DNA of 46,164 nucleotides from Blautia luti (GTDB lineage Bacteria; Bacillota; Clostridia; Lachnospirales; Lachnospiraceae). Under the pieces are notes generated by a model. That model was not told where the DNA came from. It was given only the letters and a program-made list of their open reading frames with translations, and did no database searches. Location: positions 1-46,164 of the forward strand of contig NZ_JAAITI010000026.1 in NCBI RefSeq assembly GCF_013304735.1. The letters are read 5' to 3'. Shown here piece by piece: positions 25,418-35,800 of the stretch (positions are counted from its first letter, which is position 1; every line of letters starts with the position of its first letter). The position numbers and the translations under genes were made by a program.

Positions 25418-27166
25418 TTATTCTGTATAGATGTTCCCATTCTCATCCGTCCAGGTGCCGTCACCATTGTCTGTGTATCCGACCCCATCTGCGTCACAAT
25501 AATAATAATCTCCGTTTGTTGTTTCTATTACATTAACAGTACCGTTACTGCCCTGGAGTTCATGCTGTTCCAGTTGGTTTCCGAAATGATAACCTTCGTC
25601 ATTCCAGGTACGATATGAATTTCCATTGGCATCTGCCCAGTTTCCATCTCCCTGATAACTGTATCGGCTCCCATAATAATCAGAATAGGTCCCATCTCCG
25701 TTATCGTAAAGAACTCTGGATTCTTCATCTCCTCCACCCGGTGCTACAATTGATGCTACACCGGAAGTAGTACTGAATCCACTGGTATATGGTACGCCTG
25801 CTGGCAGATTTTCATAAGATGAAACAGACCCGTTGTTGTCAGAGGTAATTCCATCATCGGTCGTTTCACTTACCTGTCCGCTGTTTTCCATGGCAGGTTC
25901 ATCGTTTGTTTCCGCATCTGCTTTTTCCTCTTCGTCTACAGAATCCTCTGTATCTGTATTCTCTGTCACTCCTCCTTCGTCCTGGGTTTCAGCAGCTTTC
26001 TGCATAGTTACCATTTCAGAAAATGGTGCATAATCCGGTACATTATTTTTCTCTGGATCTGCATTTTTTTCAATACCAGACTTCTCCGTCTCTACTGAAA
26101 CTGTATCTGTCCCGGCAGAGACATTAAATACCAGATTACCGCCTGCAAGCAGCAGCGTCACAAGAATTCCCGGAAGAATTCCTTTGCGGAGTTTCCGAAT
26201 GTTCACCATATACAGAATCCGATCTTTAAACACCATTTCGCTGTCATTAAGACTTGCTGTCACATATGGAATCTGATTTTCCATGGCTACTGTCCTGAGA
26301 AGCAGCTGTCGATATAATTTATGTTCCTTTTTATTAACTCTGCGAACAACTGCTGTATCACACAGATTCTCAATATCCTTATCCGCTTCTTTCAGCATGA
26401 TAAGAAGAAAGGGATTGAACCAGTATATCGATGCACAGATTCGAAGGAGCATCTTATACCAGAGATCCCGATGGCAATAATGTGTAAGTTCATGGTAAAA
26501 GATAAGTTTTCTTTCTTCTGCTGAATACCCGGTTGCTGGTAGATACAATTTTGTATGTAAAAGTCCTGCAAGAAGCGGTGTGGTAAGACCTGCGTTTTGC
26601 CTGAGTTCCGGTATTCTGCGTACGTGCTTCTTTTGACACGCTGCACGGTACATCTGAATACTCACCGTATCACTTACCTGCAGACTCATCCGTTCCAGAT
26701 TCCTTATAGAAAAATAATATGCCAGCAATTCTCCCGTCAGTTTAAGTACCGCTACGCTCAGCCAGACAGCAGCAAAAATCAAAGCCACAATTCCCAGCCA
26801 TTTATCTGATTCGTACCTGACAGTTCTCTTTTGTTCCGGGATTTCTGTCAGATTTTTCATGTCTTTGCTCGCAGATGATACGTTTTCTGTTATCTTCTGA
26901 CTTTCCTCTGGTCTGACTGCGTAATCCGTTATCTTCGGGCTTTGCGTATTCTGTTGACTGCTTCTAAGTACTTTGAAATCCACCAGTGCCAGATTCGCCG
27001 GAAGGCGCACCGGAACACAAAGGCTTATCGTAATCAACAGCCAGATAAGGTACTTCCATCTCGCTGATACACGTCCTTTAAACAGAGTCGCAAGCACTTT
27101 TACCAGTAAAATTACTACTGCTGCAATAACATTCAGTTTCAGAATGTGCAGAATAAGAACTTCCAT
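25418..27166 (-). CDS. BlaR1-like M56 membrane protease with NGDGTW-type extracellular module
   Basis: A 582-residue integral protease. Membrane segments lie at about 9-29, 37-53, 122-145 and 329-350. The cytosolic M56 zinc site is FYHELTHYCH (His225, Glu226, His229) with the downstream ExxCD (Glu266, Asp270). After the last segment comes an acidic disordered linker (about 355-475) and a C-terminal module (about 478-582) with LYDNGDGTYSDYYGS, LEQHELQG, TTNGDYYYCDADG and TDNGDGTWTDENGN. BlaR1 normally ends in a penicillin-binding domain, which is absent here. The same module ends the secreted protein at 27695-28597. It is co-transcribed with blaI (6 bases apart) and predicted to cleave it on signal. 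Confidence 0.9.
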   Translation of the reverse strand: MEVLILHILKLNVIAAVVILLVKVLATLFKGRVSARWKYLIWLLITISLCVPVRLPANLALVDFKVLRSSQQNTQSPKITDYAVRPEESQKITENVSSASKDMKNLTEIPEQKRTVRYESDKWLGIVALIFAAVWLSVAVLKLTGELLAYYFSIRNLERMSLQVSDTVSIQMYRAACQKKHVRRIPELRQNAGLTTPLLAGLLHTKLYLPATGYSAEERKLIFYHELTHYCHRDLWYKMLLRICASIYWFNPFLLIMLKEADKDIENLCDTAVVRRVNKKEHKLYRQLLLRTVAMENQIPYVTASLNDSEMVFKDRILYMVNIRKLRKGILPGILVTLLLAGGNLVFNVSAGTDTVSVETEKSGIEKNADPEKNNVPDYAPFSEMVTMQKAAETQDEGGVTENTDTEDSVDEEEKADAETNDEPAMENSGQVSETTDDGITSDNNGSVSSYENLPAGVPYTSGFSTTSGVASIVAPGGGDEESRVLYDNGDGTYSDYYGSRYSYQGDGNWADANGNSYRTWNDEGYHFGNQLEQHELQGSNGTVNVIETTNGDYYYCDADGVGYTDNGDGTWTDENGNIYTE

Positions 27167-27172
27167 AATTCG

Positions 27173-27562
27173 CTATTCCTCCCTGTCCTCCAGGTTCTTA
27201 AGAAATTCACTGAGATCCTGGACTTCTTCCGAGCTGATCTTCTTTCCATGATAAAGTGAAGTTACAAACTTTTTTAGTGAATTCCCATAAAGTTTCTCAA
27301 GAACACTCTGGCTTTCATGTGCCTGATAATCTGACTGCGAAACCAGGGGTGTATACAGATTCATTTTTCCCTGTTTCGTCACTTCCACGAAATTTTTGTT
27401 CTCCAATCTGGTCAGCAATGACAAAATTGTTGTTGATGCAAGCTTTTTCTTCATATTGATCACTTTCTCAATCTCCGGTCTGGTCATCGGCGGAGTATTA
27501 TTCCAAAGAACAAGCATAATATCCAGCTCTGATTCCGGAAGTCTCTGGTAAGTTTTTTTCAC
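27173..27562 (-). CDS. blaI: BlaI/MecI/CopY-family repressor
   Basis: A 129-residue winged-helix repressor: RLPESELDIMLVLWNN, then TRPEIEKVI, TTILSLLTRLENKNFVEV and a C-terminal dimerisation helix region (ISSEEVQDLSEFLKNLE). The GTG start follows AGGAGGG by eight bases; the ATG between them gives an immediate stop and is not a start. An operator TACAAATGTA lies just upstream, so it autoregulates; two more operators precede the secreted-protein gene. It is followed after 6 bases by the M56 protease gene, as in bla/mec operons. Confidence 0.95.
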   Translation of the reverse strand: MKKTYQRLPESELDIMLVLWNNTPPMTRPEIEKVINMKKKLASTTILSLLTRLENKNFVEVTKQGKMNLYTPLVSQSDYQAHESQSVLEKLYGNSLKKFVTSLYHGKKISSEEVQDLSEFLKNLEDREE

Positions 27563-27590
27563 TTTTTCATCCCTCCTGTTACATATTTTC

Positions 27591-27600
27591 TACAAATGTA
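27591..27600. promoter_or_regulatory. BlaI operator of the blaI operon
   Basis: TACAAATGTA fits the TACANNTGTA core of BlaI/MecI operators. It lies between the promoter and the ribosome site of blaI. Confidence 0.8.
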
Positions 27601-27611
27601 GGAATAATTCT

Positions 27612-27639
27612 ATTTTATCACGGTTCACGGAAATGGCAA
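27612..27639 (-). promoter_or_regulatory. promoter of the blaI operon
   Basis: On the minus strand -35 TTGCCA (27634-27639), a 16-base spacer and -10 TAAAAT (27612-27617). The -35 lies within the arm of the hairpin at 27633-27673. Confidence 0.65.
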
Positions 27640-27673
27640 GGGCTTTTGCACAATTTGCAAATGCCCTTGCCAT
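27633..27673. repeat. long dyad (possible terminator) overlapping the blaI -35
   Basis: ATGGCAAGGGC pairs with GCCCTTGCCAT over 11 bp; after one T-T mismatch TTTGCA/TGCAAA extends it, around a 5-base loop. It lies 22 bases past the secreted-protein stop, so it may terminate that gene, although there is no T-run. Confidence 0.6.
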
Positions 27674-27694
27674 TCCTGCAACTACTGACCACTA

Positions 27695-28597
27695 TCAGTC
27701 TATTTCTGTATAACTGCTGCCATTTTCATCACTCCATGTCCCGTCTCCGTTGTCCGTAAATCCTGTACCATTTTCGTCCTGGAAATAATAATCACCATTT
27801 GTAGTTTCTGTAACCGTCACAGTATTACCGTTTGCATCCTGAAGGTCATGCTGTTCCAACGTATGTCCCAGATGATGAGTATCATCATTCAGAGCTGAGT
27901 AGGTATTTCCATTTTCGTCGGTATAAGTTTCATCCCCATTATCGGTATAGTTCATTCCATCATCTCCACGATATTCACAAGAATAATCTTTGTGAAGAAT
28001 GTAATTAATCTCAATGGTATTTCCATCACTGTCAACTAATGTCATTGGTGAGGTAGAAAGGATATCGGAATCATCATTGCTGTCCGAGGATTTTGCAGAA
28101 GCATTTTCTTCTGTATCGGAGGAATCTGAATCTCCTCCTGACTTCTGACTGGCAGTATCTGTAGTTGTCTTATCAGAATCATCAGAAGAATCATCGGTCT
28201 GGTTTTCATTCTCCTGTCTGGTAAGTGAAGGATTTCCAGGATAAGAAATATATTCTACAAATTTTCTGACGTCACTGATGTCATCTGCATCTTTTGCATA
28301 TCCCACTGCCATATACAGGCTGTTTCCCTCTGAATAAATTGTCTGATAGCAGGCATCGTATGTGTCATTGCATTTGGCAATCCCTGTTTTGACATCCTCC
28401 AGTGAATATTTATAGATATTTACATAATCATTTCCGTTCGTATAGCTTGCATAGGTACCTTCCGTATCTGCTTTTTCCCATTCAGATCCAGCCGGCGGCT
28501 GTGTATAGAAATCGTTATTTCCTGCTGCCATAACCGTTGCAGCTGAAAAAATCCCAAGTGTTGCTACCGTCATAAGTGTCATAAATTTTGTCTTCAT
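27695..28597 (-). CDS. secreted protein sharing the NGDGTW module with the M56 protease
   Basis: A 300-residue exported protein. It has signal peptide MKTKFMTLMTVATLGIFSAA with cleavage after VMA, an N-terminal domain (about 25-125, with TQPPAGSEWEKADTEGTYAS and two Cys), a Ser/Asp-rich linker, and a C-terminal module with YTDNGDETYTDENGN, LEQHDLQD, TTNGDYYFQDENG and TDNGDGTWSDENG. That module aligns along its length with the end of the neighbouring protease. The ATG at 28597 has AGGAG upstream; the frame is open further but overlaps the promoter. Two BlaI operators control it. Function unknown. Confidence 0.85.
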   Translation of the reverse strand: MKTKFMTLMTVATLGIFSAATVMAAGNNDFYTQPPAGSEWEKADTEGTYASYTNGNDYVNIYKYSLEDVKTGIAKCNDTYDACYQTIYSEGNSLYMAVGYAKDADDISDVRKFVEYISYPGNPSLTRQENENQTDDSSDDSDKTTTDTASQKSGGDSDSSDTEENASAKSSDSNDDSDILSTSPMTLVDSDGNTIEINYILHKDYSCEYRGDDGMNYTDNGDETYTDENGNTYSALNDDTHHLGHTLEQHDLQDANGNTVTVTETTNGDYYFQDENGTGFTDNGDGTWSDENGSSYTEID

Positions 28598-28624
28598 CGT
28601 GGATTCTCCTAGAATTTTATTTTC

Positions 28625-28634
28625 TACATCTGTA
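28625..28634. promoter_or_regulatory. BlaI operator 1 of the secreted-protein gene
   Basis: TACATCTGTA in the context CTACATCTGTAG. It lies just downstream of the -10 and is centred 26 bp from operator 2. Confidence 0.8.
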
Positions 28635-28646
28635 GAAGTTAATTGT

Positions 28647-28675
28647 ATTCTACAACTGTAGAATTCAATTGTCAA
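28647..28675 (-). promoter_or_regulatory. promoter with BlaI operator 2 of the secreted-protein gene
   Basis: A near-consensus promoter: TTGACA (28670-28675), 17-base spacer, TAGAAT (28647-28652). The operator TACAACTGTA at 28651-28660 overlaps the -10, so a bound repressor would block polymerase. Confidence 0.9.
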
Positions 28676-28714
28676 TTCTTTTTTCTATATTTTTTTATCA
28701 TCTGATTTTAATTT

Positions 28715-28879
28715 CTATTTTTCCTTCCACCGGGCTATGTAAATCCAGAGGATCTTCATCACTTTCATAAACACGTCCTTCGCCTTCTCCAAATGATTTG
28801 CGGCATACTGGACATGATAGTCAGAACTAACATTTCTTTTTTCATTTTTCTGCAATCGTATTTCCATCAAAAGTGCCAT
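28715..28879 (-). CDS. possible small protein at the edge of the conjugative element
   Basis: 54 residues, basic and amphipathic, ending in an aromatic helix (KVMKILWIYIARWKEK). The ATG at 28879 has only a weak GGAA upstream, and earlier in-frame starts lie within the sortase terminator. It may be a real accessory micro-protein or a chance ORF. No family is recognised. Confidence 0.35.
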   Translation of the reverse strand: MALLMEIRLQKNEKRNVSSDYHVQYAANHLEKAKDVFMKVMKILWIYIARWKEK

Positions 28880-28898
28880 TTTACGCCATTCCTGCAAT

Positions 28899-28954
28899 AA
28901 AAAAGGCCCTCCCGGATAGACCATGATTGTTCCTGTCCATCCAGAAAGACCTGA
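28899..28954 (-). terminator. intrinsic terminator of the adhesin-sortase operon
   Basis: On the minus strand GGTCTTTCTGGATGGAC pairs imperfectly with GTCTATCCGGGAGGGCC, followed by six T (28899-28904). It lies about 50 bases past the sortase stop. Confidence 0.75.
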
Positions 28955-29006
28955 AAATTAAAATGTTATATTTTGTAGAAATTATCCATTAAATTTCTGC
29001 AAACAT

Positions 29007-29795
29007 TTAAATAAAATCATGGGGTTCGTTTTCCACAAACTCCCCATCTAAGAAAGCAAGATCATCCGTGGCTTTCTGTACTTCTGTTTTCTCGTCAGAA
29101 TATTTCATCTGCACTTCTTTATTATCTTCCTGCCTTTCACACCATACCACCAGGCGTTTGGAGGCATCTGTTCCACAGGTAGAAAGCAGAAGCGTCGGAA
29201 CTTCTTCCTGCGTTCCAAGTAAAAAAGCATCTCCATCTGCCGGTGTATACTCGCATTTTACGATCACAAAGATCCATACCCCTTCATCCGGAAGATACAG
29301 ATAGAGGATATGGTGTTCTTTTAAGAATTCATCGTCAAGGAAATTTCGAAGTCCGCGGAACATACTGCCATCTTTCATATTGTGGCCATAAATGATGTTC
29401 TTGTCATCAGAAAAATCGGCATTGTTATCGGAATCCAGGAAAATGGCCCCTGCCACATATTCTGTCTTCTTAAAAGTATGTGTCAGGTAATAGGAGTCAT
29501 CGTTTCCCTGGACTACCGGGTAATCAATGCTGGTATCCGGGATCCGGATCCATGCAACGATATCCGGATTCATCTTTTTTAATGCCTTAAAATCAACCAC
29601 GGTCTGTTTCCCATCGCTTCCGTCTGTTCCTTCTGTGTGGTCATCCTCATCTGTTTCCTTGACGTATGTACGCAGGTCTTCATATTCCTGCACACCTTCC
29701 CGGTACATAAAGTAAATGCCAAAACCGGTACATATGCAAAAGCTGAGTACCATCAGGCAGACTGCCACGATCATGATTTCTTTTATGTGTCTCAT
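29007..29795 (-). CDS. srtB: class B sortase
   Basis: A 262-residue transpeptidase with an N-terminal membrane anchor (about 7-29) and a catalytic domain: IIYGHNMKDGSMF (His138), LLLSTCGTDASKRLVV (Cys207 and Arg214), the class B signature TLxTC...R. The C-terminal extension of about 40 residues is acidic. It sits 68 bases downstream of the adhesin gene, whose C-terminus carries SPKTGD, so it probably attaches that protein to the wall or polymerises it. All three catalytic residues are present. Confidence 0.93.
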   Translation of the reverse strand: MRHIKEIMIVAVCLMVLSFCICTGFGIYFMYREGVQEYEDLRTYVKETDEDDHTEGTDGSDGKQTVVDFKALKKMNPDIVAWIRIPDTSIDYPVVQGNDDSYYLTHTFKKTEYVAGAIFLDSDNNADFSDDKNIIYGHNMKDGSMFRGLRNFLDDEFLKEHHILYLYLPDEGVWIFVIVKCEYTPADGDAFLLGTQEEVPTLLLSTCGTDASKRLVVWCERQEDNKEVQMKYSDEKTEVQKATDDLAFLDGEFVENEPHDFI

Positions 29796-29863
29796 ACAAA
29801 CCTCCGATTATTCTTCCTGGAAAAAGGGCTGCCGGTAAATCGAGCAGCCCTGAACCGTATTCC

Positions 29864-32800
29864 TTAATTTCCTTTTTTCTTCTTATACCAGATCACGCCG
29901 CCAATGCCGCAGGCAGAAAGGACTGCCAGAAGGATCGGAAGCCAGATGTTGGTGCTGTCCCCTGTTTTCGGGCTGTTTCCTGTCGGTGTGCTGCCGGAAG
30001 GGGATTTGGTGTTTTTGATCTCTTTTACGATCTCGATCACCTTGGTTTTTCCGTCTTTGTATTCAAAGCGGATCTCTTCTTTTTTGCTGCTTAATTCATA
30101 ACCATTTGGTGCTTTGGTCTCTACCAGGATATATTCCACGGTTTTCTCTACTTTTCCATTTTTATAAGTAGCAATCGGAATCTTGCCGCTTGTCGCTGTT
30201 CCGGTCTTATCCGTTACCAGTTTTTCTACGACTTTTCCGCTCTCCTTTTCACGCAGTTCAAATTCTGCTCCTGAAAGGGCTGCCTTACTGGTGGAATCGG
30301 TCTTTTTGATGACCAGTTTTCCATACGGATGTGCGTCCTTCATTTTGACTTTCTGGACTTTTCCGGTATCTTTTACCGTAAATTTCACATCTTCCGCAAT
30401 GAGGTATCCATCCGGGGCCTGCTCTTCACGAAGGGTATATTCGCCTACCGGAAGTTTTTCGACCATATGCGGTTTATCCTTGGACGTCCAGCTTTCAACT
30501 TTCTTTCCATCTTTATCCAGGATGATCAGTTTTGCTCCCGGTACCTCACTGGAATCCGTAATGTCTTTCTTGCTGATTTCCACTTTGGTCACATCATCAA
30601 GCATCTGGTGTTTCTGTACTTCTTTTGTGTTTTCAACGGTAAATTCAATACTTTCCGCAGTCACATAACCATCTGCCGGCTTTGTTTCTGTCATCTTGTA
30701 TTTCTTTCCTACGATAAGACCCTTGATGATATGTGCTTCCTCTTTGGATACCCATTCATCCACCGTATTTCCATCCTCATCTGTTACCTTTAAGGATGCT
30801 CCCGGAAGTTCTTTTTTGTCCGTCAGGTCTGCTTTGGAAAGTTCTACCGTAGTCTGTTCATCTTCAAAGGTGAACGCATACTCTGCAACACTGGTTCCAC
30901 TGCCCTGGTACTCAAAAGTGAATTCCTGCGGTTCCTGGTCTGTCACATAGCCATCCGGGGCGGCAAGTTCCTTAATGTAGTACCTGCTGTCAACCGGGAG
31001 ATCTGCAACAAACTGGATTTTTCCATCCTCATCTGTGGTCTTCAGTTCGATCAGGGTGTCTTTCGCAAGGAGTACTTTTCCTTTTGAAGATACGATGTCG
31101 TCTGCTGCATAGAGGCCAAAGATTGCCCCGTAAAGTACTTTGTCACTGTCCTTTTCTTTTTTCAGGACTTCCACCTGTACCCTCTGGCGCGCATTCTGCC
31201 AGTCGGCACTATAAGTAACCAGAGGTGTATCCTGGTCACGGTATGTAAGATCCACATATCTTGGTTCATTATCCAGAACGTAGCCATGTGAGGTCTCTTT
31301 TTCCACGATGTAATAACGTCCAAGCGGAAGGTTATCCATCTGGGCGATGCCATTTCCATCTGTTGTAATGGAGCCGACCAGTTCATCTGCCGCATAATAA
31401 TCTGCACTTACCCCGTCTGCTGCACGAATGGCTTCTGCCGCGTAAACATTGAAGGTTACATCAGTCAGGTTTCCGGTCACATAGTTGAACAGGTGCTCGA
31501 TCATGCCTTTTGCATTGTCAAGAAGGGATACGCTGTCTAAGAATTCCCCTTTCTTGTTTACCAGAAGTCTTGCTACCGGGACTTCATCTTCCATTTTGAC
31601 TTTCTGTACTTCTGCAGTATCAGAGATCGTAAACTCTACGTCTGTTGCACGTAAGTAGCCATATGGTGCAAGCTCTTCACGCAGAATGTAAGTTTTTCCA
31701 ACCTGAAGTCGCTTGATCACATGTGGGGAATCTTTTACGGATGTCCAGGAATCGATCACGTTGCCATCCTTATCCAGTACACTCATGGAAGCCCCGTCAA
31801 GTTCTGTTCCGGTCGTGATATCTGCTTTTGTTACTTCTACCGTTGTCGGCTGGTTTTTCTTCACGGATTTTAATTTGATCGTTTTTACGTCCTGGCCCTG
31901 GTATGTGGCATCAAATTCCAGGATCTCATCGGAAGATACATAACCCGCCGGCGCCTGCAGTTCTTTCACATAGTATCTGCCAAGCGGAAGATCCAGCGTA
32001 AACGCTGCCTTACCTTTTTCGTTGCTTGTGATCTCCTGAAGCAGTGTATCTGCTTTTACGACCACCTTGTCGCCGGAAGAAATTGCTTCTTTATTGTATA
32101 ATCCAAAGGTTGCACCTTTTAAAGCCTTTCCGGTCTCGGCATCCTGTTTTTCCACACTCAGCTCTACTTTCTGGCGTTCATTGGAAAATTCCAGTTTTTC
32201 TTCGATCTCCGGTGTGTTCTGATCCTTATAGATAAAGGATACTTCCTGATTGTCTGGATTTAAGACAAATCCGGCCGGTGCTTTTGTTTCTTTCACACGG
32301 TATTTTCCAAGCGGAAGGTCTTTGATAACAGCTTCCCCATTTTTATTAGTGGTCACTGTTTTTACCAGGGTATCCTTTGCATAGATCACGTGACGGTTTC
32401 CCTGCTCGTCCACCTGATGATCCGGTGTGAAAATATCTTCTGCTGCGTAGATTTCAAATTCTGCCCCTTCCAGGGAAGTTTCTTCGTATACAAAATCCTT
32501 TTTAAAGGATTTTAAGGTTTCACCGGATTTATGGATCACCAGTTTGCCCTTGACCGGATGGTTTTCATAGGTCACGGTAATGATGGCATCCCCGCTGACG
32601 GAATCCATCTGATAAGCTGTATTCTTATCAACTTTGATCTCCACATACTGGGTATTCTGGGTGTAGCCATCCGGCGCGCTCACTTCCTCGATCCTGTAAT
32701 TTCCGCATTTTAAGGATTCCGGAAGAATCAGGTAACCATTTTCGTCCGTAAAATAGGATTTATGGACAACCGTATTTGGATAGGTCGTTACCTGTTCCAC

Positions 32801-35800
32801 ATACTTTTTCGCATCCAGATCATACACTTTGAATTCTGTATTGGCAAGGAGGACCGGCTGTTTGGTCTCATCATCCTGTTTCACGATCTTAAGCTTTGCT
32901 TTGAACTCATCGTCCAAAAGGACTCTCCATACCTGCGGTGTACTGCTGTTCTCAGTTACGGTTACGATAAAATCATCTATCGGCATGAAATTATGCGGTG
33001 TTGTAGTCTCACGGACAATGTAGCGTCCATAAGGAATCGGGATGCTGCACGCATAGCCGCGTTCATCGGTAAACATTTCTGTTTTTCCGTCTTCCGTAAG
33101 AACGATCGGGGTCGCATTTGTAAAGTCATAGCTTCCATCGTCTTTTACAGTCAAGCTGCTGATCAGATAAGCAGAAAATCCGGCACCTTTTAAAAGATCC
33201 GCATCGGTCTTATCATTATCCGCTGCTTTGATCAACTGGAATGGCTGTTTGATCACGTCTTCTTTGGAAACGGTATTTCGTTTTACCGTCTCTACCTGGT
33301 CTCCTTCGTAGTCACAGTTTACATCATGCTCCTCTTCGTCCAGAAGATAACCTACTGGAGGCGTGATCTCCTTCAAATAATACTTTCCAAGATACAGGTT
33401 GCTTACGCTTGCTTTTCCCTCTTTATCGGTCATCAGGGTAGCTACCTGCTCGTCCTTTTTATAAAGGACTCCGCTCCTGCCATCCGGATGGTTAATGTCT
33501 TCCCTTGCATAGAGCCCGTAAATGGCTCCTTCAAATACGGCATCTCCCTGTGCGCTGTTTCCTGTCTCGCTGTCTTCTTTTACCAGGTCAATTGTTGCAT
33601 TTACACGCTTATTTGTAAAGGTATGGCTAAAGTTTACCTTTTCTTCCTTATCATTGGTAAACTTAAAAGTGAAGATGTAAGTATCCTCACTGTTTCTAAG
33701 GTAAAGTTCCGGTGCCTGGATCTCCCGGATGCTGTAGCTGTAATTAATCGGAAGTTCCGCTTTATAAGAAGCTTTTCCATCGGCTCCGGTCGTTGCTTTT
33801 TCAATCAGGGTTCCTTTGGGAACAACGGTCTTACCGTCAACTTTGATATCTTCTGCTGCATACAGCCCGTAGATGCCTCCGGAGAGCGGATTTTTTGTCT
33901 CTTCGTCCTGCTTTTCCACACGGACTGTAGCCTTCTGGCGTTCATTTAAAAATGTTGCACTGACAGTCTGCACTTCTACGGTCTGGCCTGCATACACAAG
34001 CTCAACAGTCTTAGACTCTCCTTTGCATACATAATTATCCGGAGCTTTCGTCTCGGTTACTGTGTAGGTGCCAAGATAGAGATCCTTTAACGTAACGCTT
34101 CCGTCATCTCCGGTAACCAGATTATCCTTGACAAGTGCACCTTTTTTATAGATGAGGGTGCCATCTGCCGCCTTGATATCTGCACCTGCATAAACACTGT
34201 AAACGGCTCCTTTCAATTTCCGTTTTTCGTAGGCAAAGGTCACACCATCTTCCGTGACGGTCGCTCCGGTAAGCACTTCTCCTTCTTTATAAATGGTGAG
34301 TGCACCTTTTTGCTCTTTATCCGTTAAGTTCTTGGAAGCGGTCTGCCCCACGACCAGTTTTACCCCATAGGCTTTCGTATCCAGCACATATCCGGATGGG
34401 CCTGAGATTTCACGAAGGTAAACGGTATCCTGTGTTTTGGTGATCTTTACTTCGGATTCCCCTTTTGCATTTGTTGCCGGCATTTTTTTGATAAGTTTCG
34501 TGCAGGCTTCATCTGCATAGATGCCGTAAACGGCACCTGCAAGGAGCGCGTTGCTTCCCTTATCTTTTTTGATGATCTTGACCGTTGCTTCATCCGGCCA
34601 GTCTACCTCCAGATTCAGCTCCAGTGTATCTGTATAATATCCAAAGCCGATATCCTGGCTGTTCGCCAGCTTTAAGAGCATGGCATGGAAATTAAGCGGA
34701 TAGTTGGATGTGATCGCATATTTTCCTTTCAGGCTTTCAATATTCTGGGTGGTTGCTTCCAGATGGAATTTTTCACCGCCCTTTACGCTCACATTTCCGG
34801 TCCCGGTTTTTCCTGTCGTCTCATTTACAAGGGAGACCCCGTTTTCAAGATGGATTGTGATCACAAAAGCTGCGTTTGCCTTCCATGTGAAGGTCGGGCT
34901 CTGGTTTCCATTTGCAGAAGCACTGAGCCCAGGTGTCAGCTCCATGGTCGTTGGATCCGGCATCTTTGCAAGGGCTGCCTTGATCTCTTTTAACATATTT
35001 TTGGCAGTTGTCGAAAGGGATCCTCCAAATCCGGATTCCCCGTCATATAAATAATCGACCAGATAATGCTGCATTGCACGGGTCTCGGAGGAACAGCCGT
35101 ATTTTTCCATGATGGATTTGATATTATAGCCGTTGAATGTGCCGCCCCATCCGGGACCGCCATATCCGTAAAACATGGCCTTCCTTAAATAACGGTCATC
35201 GCCGCCTTCATCCAGTTCGACCATATTTTTATAAGTCGTTCCACTTGGCGGGGACTGTTTACTGTGCTGCATGCAGTATGCATAGACGGTATAAGTCTTT
35301 CTGCCTGCTTTGTAACGGATATACTTATAGGAATCATTTCCGCCCTGTCCCATTACAGAATCAAAAGGATGCAGTTTTCCATCTGAATAATAGTAATAGG
35401 TATTAGCTTCAATGTCTGTTGAATCATCCCACAAGTCTCCATCGGAAGCTGCCATGGTACTAATACCGCCCTCAGCCTGGTCATATAGCACACTTAATGC
35501 AACATCATCTTCCGGCATCTCAAAGCTGAAGGAATTTGTTCCCTCATCGTAGCTTACTTCTGCATACAGAAGATCTTCGGTATTCTCTGTCTGGTTTGCT
35601 TCGACAAGACTTGTTCCCACTGCGATCAGGCTTCCCTGCGGGATATCACCGGAAAAGTTGACCGTCTCCCCCGTCTGGTAACGTCCGTCCTCGTGGTCCA
35701 GTTCAATATTGAATTCATTTCCCTGTACAATGTCAACCTGATGGCTTCCATCCTCTGTTTCCTCATCGGAAAATTCTTCTGCTTCCTCTTCTTCTGGCTC

